From Elysia marginata (taxonomy: Eukaryota > Mollusca > Gastropoda > Plakobranchidae), in NCBI GenBank assembly GCA_019649035.1, contig BMAT01013278.1, forward strand, positions 15,021 through 46,026: a stretch of DNA of 31,006 nt, written 5' to 3'. Numbering within the stretch: the first letter of the stretch is position 1; every line of letters starts with the position of its first letter. The notes below the pieces were generated by a model that was not told the DNA's origin, ran no database searches, and saw only the letters and a program-made list of their open reading frames with translations. Shown piece after piece: positions 20,101-29,100 of this stretch. The translations under genes and the position numbers were made by a program.

Positions 20101-23100
20101 CAACATTGCCTGGGCTAATGATCATGCCCTCATGGTTGTAAATTGTGTTATAGGAATTCATCACTGCCTTCTCTACCTCCACAGCTTTGATTTTGATTGA
20201 TATGCAATTGGACTGGATAGCAATGTGCACCATGTTTTCACCACCACTTCAAATAGCCAACAGACCATTCCCTCTGTTTTGATAAAGTGATGAATAATGA
20301 CGGACCCATCATCGACTCTCTCTAAAACCTTTTAAGTTAATGATTTAAAATTATGGTAACAACTAGTGACAGGCAATTTTTTTTTAAAGCATTAACAAAA
20401 ACATCTAGTGGTTAGTTTTCTTTCTTAATGTATAAAAAGTGTGGCTCCTTAGAAGCTAAAAACAACTTGAAGAAACAAAAAAAAAAAGAAGTATACATAG
20501 CAAGTATAATTGGAGAAGTACATTGCCTACCTCATGAAAATTTGTTTCATTAATTCCACTTTCATGGATTTCCTTGATCCCTTTCAAACTCTGAATGTAC
20601 AAGTGATCAACCTGGTAAATCAAAAGACAAGTAAATAAAATAGAATGAAAGATTCTAGGAAATCAATCAATCAGTTTGTAACTGTCAACAAAGTCCATAA
20701 CTTAAAAACTTCCTTCTACAATTTTAGGTTTGTATTAAAATCAATGTTTCTGCCAATTTTTTGTTACAGTTAGTGAAAAGAGAAGACTGAAATCCAACTC
20801 AAATGTGAACAAACATCAAGCCAAATATATGTTTAATCTTACGAGACATTGGCCAAACTTTACCTCTTCCAGATCGTCGACCTTGAGTGGCATACCAGCG
20901 ATGAGTTTCCATATACAGGGAGCCAAATGGAGATCTAGGGGTTTCTTGGTTCTCACAGCCACTCCAAATAAGATGCCTAGAAACTTAAACCACGCAGAAT
21001 GCTCCTCAACATCTAGAGAGGCATTAAGGAGGTACCTGCAATGTAATTTCAAAGCTGTAATGCCCATAAATGTTTAGGCGAAAAAGATATAAACCAAAGA
21101 TACCATTAAAACTAAAATAAAAGTGGTTAAACCCAAAGTACTATTTTTTTTTAAAGAATAATGGTTAATTGAGGGGTAAACAAGGCTCATTGGGACATTG
21201 AAGTTTAATCCAGGTTATTCAAGTCTAGTCTTAGAGAGAGATGCCTGTTGCTGAAACTGTTAGTTTTTAGCCTCACATGTTCAACATTTGAAGAACACAA
21301 ACATATTATCAGACCATACAAATTTCCCAGCAAAGTGGGTTTATTTCTCTCTACATGAAACAATCAGATATTAGTATTTAGATCTAGGTGGGCTTGTGAA
21401 TTCCCCTCCCAGAGACTACACCCAAATAATTTTCTAAAATATGAAATGAAAAAAAAAGAGTTGATGTCTAACCTGTCTCTGTTGTTTCCAGACTCATTCT
21501 TTGCATTTGGTGTAGGGACAAGTATGGGAACTGTTCCAGATTCTAATTCCTGGAATTAAAAAGACAAAAAAGGTATAACAATTTACCAGTTGAGAAATAT
21601 GATTTAGGGATAGCAGAGTTATAGTTAGGTATAAATGTTATAAATAAATGTACAATTTAAAGGTGAAAGTACATCATTATAATTATTACTATTGACTTAT
21701 AATATGCTAATGAGCTATGACTTAAGTTATACTCTAAATGGTGCTACAATGCTCATAAAAATGTCCAAAAAAGTTTATTTGGGGGATATTTATCATGATT
21801 AAAAAAATAATAATAATTGAAAGACTTCTAAATTATCAGTTTAGAAACTGCAGGTAAAATTTGGAAACATTAAAAATTCATATTTTTGCACATGAGCTAT
21901 TGAATCATTAAACAGATTAGTAAATAATATTTTGTAGATATAGACTGTTTGTTAGAGAAAAAATTTGTAGCCTTTAAATGCACTTAAAGTTTTCAACATT
22001 ACAAAATTCAAAAAATAAATATAAACATCCTGAAGTAGTAAACATGTAATTGTCTTGTGCCCTATACCAGTTCATAGAATAGTCCATTGAGGGTAGCTGA
22101 AAAAAAAGAGTTTTAACATCTTTTCACAAAATACTGACAATTTCCAAAAACTTAAAAAAAGTAGTTTTTAAAACAACAAGGCCTTTCATGGTGAAAATTA
22201 CGATATCTGGGTCATTCGCCCTGGATGCTTTACACGTTATAAATATTGGGTGTTTGAGTCAAATTTTAGTCAAAGCTGGAGGAAAAATCTTTAAAAAACA
22301 ATTTCTGGATGGCTGCAACTATAAAAAAAAGAAAGGAGTAGGGGGCAAAGATAATTTCTTTATGCTATTTCTTTGAAACATGAATTATTTTTTTCACACC
22401 GATACTTTGACACACTCTGCTGAGTCACAATTACCAGGCACATCTCGGTAATGGTGTCGTCAAACACACCACCAGCATCGTCAGCTCCCTCTCCAATAAG
22501 TTTGACCTTCCAGGCACGGGCCGGCAATCGTAAGTCGTCAGGTTTCAGCTTCACCACTTGCTCTGCTATCTGGGTGTAAACAGGCCGACACTTCTTTCCT
22601 CTGGTTAAACAATAAGAGGAAATGAAACGAAGGATTTTCTTTGCACAAAAAGGTAAGAAATAAAGCTTTTACTATAAAAGTGCAGGAATTTATTTTTAGA
22701 ACTAAGGTTTATGGAAATTATGACGCAAAATTTATGTGTGACACTTCTAAAGTAATCATTACTGTTGCGATCTTCAAAAATGCGTGCCTTCCACAAACCA
22801 TAACAAATAACCTATCAAGATAATTTATTTAAATTTAATTTCAGATAAGATACAAGTATAAACTTCTTTCCTCTGGTTAAACAATAAGAGGAAATGAAAC
22901 AAAGGATTTTTTTTTGCACAAAAAGGTAAGAAATAAAGCTTTTACTATAAAAGTGCAGGAATTTATTTTTAGAACTAAGGTTTATGGAAATTATGACGCA
23001 AAAATTAATGTGTGATACTTCTAAAGTTAACATAACTGTTGCGATGTTCAAAGTTGCGTGCCTTCCACAAACCATAACAAATAACCTATCAAGATGATTT

Positions 23101-26100
23101 ATTTAAATTTAATTTCAAATAAGACACAAGTATGTGCTCCAAACCAAACTTCTTCTCCTACTGTGTCTGATCCTGTAACAAAAGGCTGCGGAAAGAGATG
23201 TCAAGTTAGAAATTGGGACTGAATAAAATATTTGAAAATCAAAATTGTCAAATTAACTAACTTGAAATATGCAACAGGTTAGATACAGCATTTTGACTCC
23301 AACTGATTTTTACCCCTTTAAAGTATACCTGAGGCAAAGAAATGTGTGCAATTAGCCTTGGCAATAAATTGTGAGTAATTAGCCTTTCTCAAGGACTAAA
23401 ATGTCGACATGACCAAGCAGGACTCAAACCCTTGGGCATCTCGTTCCAAAGTACAAGCGTGTCTACCACTAGACCACCACGTCAACAAAGTTACATTTTG
23501 CACACTGAAAAGACCTTATGTCACAGCCTACGTATATAGACAACTCTCTACACACCTGGTGGATAGCCGCTTGACAGTGATCTGGGGTCCACAGTTTTTG
23601 CTTTGGACCATAGTCTTGCTGATTGCCCGAACCATGGGGAGAGTGTACACTCTGGGAGATAGGACAGGTCGCAAAGGACCCTCACAGATTCCAGGCACCT
23701 CTGATACCTCAGACTGGGCATCCTGGTTTTTATACAAGAAGTCAGTTTATGACAGTCTTGTTGCAATGGTTTTCATCTTTAAAAATCATCAGACAAAAAA
23801 ATGGTGTAAAATACAACGGTTTTATCAATCTAAAGAAAAAATTGCTTGACTTGTTTGAACCAACAAATATATGGCAATCTTGTTGTAATGGTTATTATCT
23901 TTAAAAACAAATTTTAAAAAAGACAAAATTGTATAAAACACATTGATGGTGTCAACAAAACAAAAATTGCCCAACTCATTCAAACTAAATGAAGAAAACC
24001 GAATTTAAATGTTTGCCTGTGTATGTGTCAGTCAACAAAATGGTATTAATTGACCATAAAAAACTGGTGTGGTACTACTTAAAAAATTTTTTATCAAATG
24101 ACAGATTTTCTGGAAATGATTCAATTCCATTTTTGCCTAAATTGGGCTTAGGCAAGAGAGGACGATGATATGCATTTTATCTTATCCTTACTATGAAGAT
24201 TCAAAGTTAGCCTTAAAGACAATCATTTAAAAGATCAAAGTACAATTCACATGTCTATATGTTGATAAAATAATATTTGGCTTTAAACATGCATCATTAA
24301 ATTAGATTTATTTGTTTTTCTTTTACACAAAGGAGAAGTTCACTATTTGATGACAAAAATGAAAAAAAGAAGAAGGGGAATGATTGTTCACAAGTCTAAT
24401 AAAATTTTTTAAAGAAGACTAAGTACTGCTATAACTTGAAATAGCCCTGAAAAGATCTGCACTTATTTATACAGTTTGTATACAGTTTATTGTATAAGAG
24501 TAAATGTGATTCAGGCTTGATACAGCCAGCAAAAAATGAAGATTTGGCAACTCTGAGACTTAAACTCGTTATAAAAAGTTGTTGTCTTACTCTCATGTTT
24601 TATTTCAATAAAATGCACAAAAAATGAACAGAAAAAATTATGAACTTAACATGTCTATATATACTTCATATGCACTAACAACTCTAGAGCTTTACGAACA
24701 CTTAGCCTAATACTGATGATTCTAAAACCTACAATCTTCTTCTAAAACCTACAATCGGTCTCATGCTGCCACCTACCCCCCCCCCCCATCCTCTTTCTTA
24801 AAAAACCAACAGCTTTACTAATCTGTGACTCTTACAGCTTTTGGGACAAGATTGAACAGCCTCCAGGAAGAGTAGACCATATCATTGAAGTGGTGTAGAA
24901 CAATGAGTCGACTGCGGATCGCCTGGACTGGCACTGCCTGCAAAGTCGTGTACTGAGGGGGAATGTTCTCTGGCAGGCCCAGCTGGAGAGGGGCTGGCAC
25001 TCCAGGTGTACGGGCCGGGGCGCGAGGGAAAGACCAGGCGGCACAGTGGCTCCTTCCCGCAGAAATCTTAATGAAATGGAAGAAAGAGGCTATTCCTTTA
25101 TTTCTAAGGCAAATGACTTATTAATTTCTTGTTCTAAACTGTAAACATTGTCTCATAAAAAATACAGAAGTGTGAGCTAATTTAATTTGATGTGAGCCTA
25201 AGATTTAAATAATAATGATGGTGAGGAATATCAGCAGATATGTTTATGGCATTATACCCATGAGTAGCACATAACTCTTATTTACCATCATAAGTATGAG
25301 GCTTGGTTACTTTTCAATAAAAGGACAGGAAAAAAGCACAAAGCTCTAAGAATTTATGATATCGTTCTTTGCCTTAGGTATTGCTCACAAAAATTCTACA
25401 TTACTCTTTGTTTTCATGAATGTGTACCTTAAAAAGCCTTATATAATGATTGTCTTCATTCTTCAATTTCCATAAGATATATGTGACTCAACACGGGAAA
25501 ACCCAGCTAAAGACGCTGGCTCCCATTTGAAGCTAGAGGTAATAATCTGTGTCAAGGCGACTCTAAACTTTAATAATTTAATCTTCTTTGAAACTTTGTA
25601 AAACAAAAACTACTAAAGGTATATGCATTCTGTTTTTTCCTTATTGTTCCTTAAACTCTGCACTTTCTGGCGGTGTTAAATTTGCAGATACTAAAATTTC
25701 CGTCTTTAGCTGGGTTTTCCCGTGTTGGGTCACATATTGTTACTTGGAAGTTATGAAAAAATAGGAGGAAAATCAACACTTAGGTATTTTTTTTCTAACA
25801 TGAGAATCACTTTTCAGTACAATCAGGTGGTTTCACTTGCAGTAATCTTTAAAAACTAGCCTTTAAGAAAGGGAATTTATGAACCTTAGTTTGAGGAAAC
25901 ACTATTGTGGTTTTCCCTCTCTTTATTTTAACACTTCAAATCATTCAGAATTCTAAAACGACTTTGAAAACATGTTTCTCATGACCAGTTAAACTGAGTC
26001 AGATGTTTGATAAAATGCCCTTTAAAATTATATTTATTCTTCTTCATTCAAGTATTTCAAATCAGCATTTTTAAAGCAACAGAAGTTGCCATACTTTTCT

Positions 26101-29100
26101 TCACAATATTGATTGGTTCAATCCCTTTTTGACGTTTTTCAAGCTTGGTAAAGTGCTTTGTTCAGATATCAGCACCTTGTAATATGAAAATCATTACATC
26201 TGACTCACTTGTAATAGTTCATAATAATCTTTAAACGGTTTTTAGCTCTGCAGAAATGTCTTTTTAAAAATATTAAATAAAAGGAAAAACTCTGTTTATG
26301 TATAAGTTGTGACCTTGAATACACAAATAAGTCAGAGTCATGAATTTAAAGGTAAAAACGTTTCAGAAAAAAAAAACCATCATTTCATTGCTACAAAAGC
26401 ACTTCTTTTTTACTAAGATAATTGTTTTGTTTTGCATTAAGTGTTTCATTTCAGCCCATTAAAGACCCTTAGGTTGAAAACAACAAGTTTACCACTCTGT
26501 TCAATTAACATCTTTAGATGTGAACATGACATATATTGAGGAGTTAGTTCCCTCAGGCCCGACACGATGATAGGCATTTCACCTGCTTGATGTTCATGTC
26601 TGAGAGGACTGTGATGAGGGTGGGCTCCTTGACGGGGGAGTTGGTGTGTCCCAACCCGAGCTGACCGTCAGTATTGATGCCCCAGCCCCACACCTGCCCC
26701 GTGACCGCCAGCACCATGGTGTGTTCTGCCCCTGCGGTGACGTCCTCAATGATGTGCCCAGCCAGGGGCATCACTTGCTCAGGTTTGCAGTGGCTCACAC
26801 ACTGCGTCTCCCCTTGGCCAATCATTCGGTCTGCATTGGACCGCAGTGAAGAAAGAAAGAAAACAGATGAAAAATTGGCATAGAGAAAGAAAGAAGAGGG
26901 ATGAAAAACATGAAGTAGAGTTCATGTGTGAACAAGAAAAAAAAAGAGTGATAAAAAAACAGGCAGTACTAAAGTATTAAGAAATCAAATTATATTTGCA
27001 TAAATAAACAATTTCATCATTCTTTTGTAATGTATACTGATCATTCAATTTTTTAAGAACTCTTTTTGTTCCCATGGAGTTCTTATCATAATTGGACTGT
27101 AGTCATATAAATTGAGAGAACATGGATGTAGAGAACCTTCTGCAAATTCAAAGACAATCAGAATTTAAGTCATTAGCAAAAAAAACAGAAGATAAATTTT
27201 AAAATGTGGGTTGTTTTTTTTTAATCATGAAAATGGTATAAACAGTCAAAAAAAAATTTAGGCCTATCCATGTGAAAGACCCTTTTTTTTTCCTTTGAAA
27301 GCTAAAGCCCCTCCAAAATGTCTAATTAATTGTGCTGAGTCTAGTAAAGGGTAACAAAAACTGCAATTTAAAGGTTTACATTTTCTAAATACTCCAATAT
27401 ACCCATGCTTCAAATGGTTCATCCAGGGAAAGATAATGTTCAAAAACCAATTCACCTTGTCCCCATGTGTAGACACTGCCATCCTGAGTGAGAGCCACAG
27501 AGAACTGGGTGCCGCATGCAACCTTCTTTATCACGTAGTCTTTCAGAAGCTCCACTCTGGTGGGTACTGACTTGGGAGAGCTGTTGCCCAGACCCAGCTT
27601 TCCATAGTCCCCATCCCCAAAGGCCCACACTATGTTTCCATCAGCTGACAGGCACAGGGTATGGTTAAGACCACAGGCAACCTGAAAATATTCGGGGTAC
27701 AGATGGAGATAGTTAACTTTCAGAAACAAAATCTTTCTTTGAGAAAAAAGGAAAAGAAAACCTCATTTGACTCAAAGTTTGCTAAAATATTAATGAATTA
27801 CTGCAAAAAAAATTCCAATCTTTTATAAAGCAAATAGAAATCAATGAATCAATGTAAAAAAAAATTGCTAAAATAGATAATTATATAAAAAGATTGGGTA
27901 TTCTCAAAAACCAAATACATTTACATTTAATTTCACAATCAGACTCTTCTACAATAATATTTTAATTTCAACATGCTACTCTTATTTACTTTTAACAGAA
28001 AGCTACATACCATTCCAATTTGGAAGGCTTCAAGAGACATTACTCTCTCTGGAACCTTCTTATTGGCAGTGGAGCCGTGGCCCAAGCGGCCATAATCCCC
28101 GTTTCCAAAGGTAAAAAGTTTCCCATCCGATGTGACAACAGCACTGTGCTTGAAGCCACAAGAAACCTACAAGAAGAATAAATATTAAGTTTGAAAATTA
28201 TATTTACATATTCTTAAACAATTTTCTTTAAACCCAAGGTCTGATCCCCAACCAGTTGGTACCATTTTGAATATCAATAAAAAAAACAGTAGGCCTATAT
28301 AATGCTGATTTGAATTGTGTACACAATTTCTCTTTTTGCTTTCATTTCCTTATAGAATACAATACTTTATAATTGATTTAAAGAAACAAGGTAATCAGAA
28401 GTGGCTAGAAGAAGACTCAAAGTGAAAATAGCCAAACCATACTTGTCTCCAGTAGAATTCAAACACTCAACATTTTGCATAGACTTTGGGCCCACCTGTT
28501 TGGCGTTCACAGAAATATAAGCTTCTATCAATTGCTAATTACAATAGGCCTACCCCTTTCAAACAACACTGATGTTACAGTGGCTGCCTCTAGGGTATTC
28601 ATTTTACCCTCTACCTGAGCATTAAAACTTACTTGAATGACTTCTTCTCCCTGCAAAGCTTCAATCTGCTTCGGACGTTTGTGGCGTTCACTGTTGTTAT
28701 GGCCAAGTTTGCCGTAGTCGCCGTCTCCCCAGCTGAATACTTCACCACTCTCTGCCAGGGCCATGCTGTGCCCATCTGATCCTGCAGAAGTTGCCACTTG
28801 GACTATGATGAAACCTAATGGGATAAAAACACTTGCGTTTTGAATTTAACAACTTGGTTAAATGTAGATATTTATAAAGCGCCATCATCAAAGTTTACAA
28901 TTATCCTCTTGCCACATTGATGCTCACAAATACATCAAACGTGAGATTAACAGAATTTTGAAGAGGAAAAAAAGTTATCTTTTCTGCTTAATCATACACG
29001 GGTGAGGGAACACAAACTAAAGTCCTCTCATTATTCTTGACACACAGTATTGTTAAGTAGTTTGGCTTTCCTTTCCTCACTGCCTTTACTTTTGCCTGGT

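Noticed and set aside
20009-20233. Minus-strand 74-codon frame of protein-like composition in a HERC1 intron
   Set aside because: Part of it covers the tRNA-like head of a SINE, and it does not fit HERC1 between exons m and n, which join in phase without it. I know no family for the rest.
23409-23904. Plus-strand open frames of 146 and 93 codons
   Set aside because: They overlap HERC1 exon i antisense and a SINE head. No recognisable domain.
26646-26883. Plus-strand open frames opposite HERC1 exon g
   Set aside because: Shadow of a GC-rich exon on the other strand. The HERC1 reading is confirmed by RCC1 motifs and phase.
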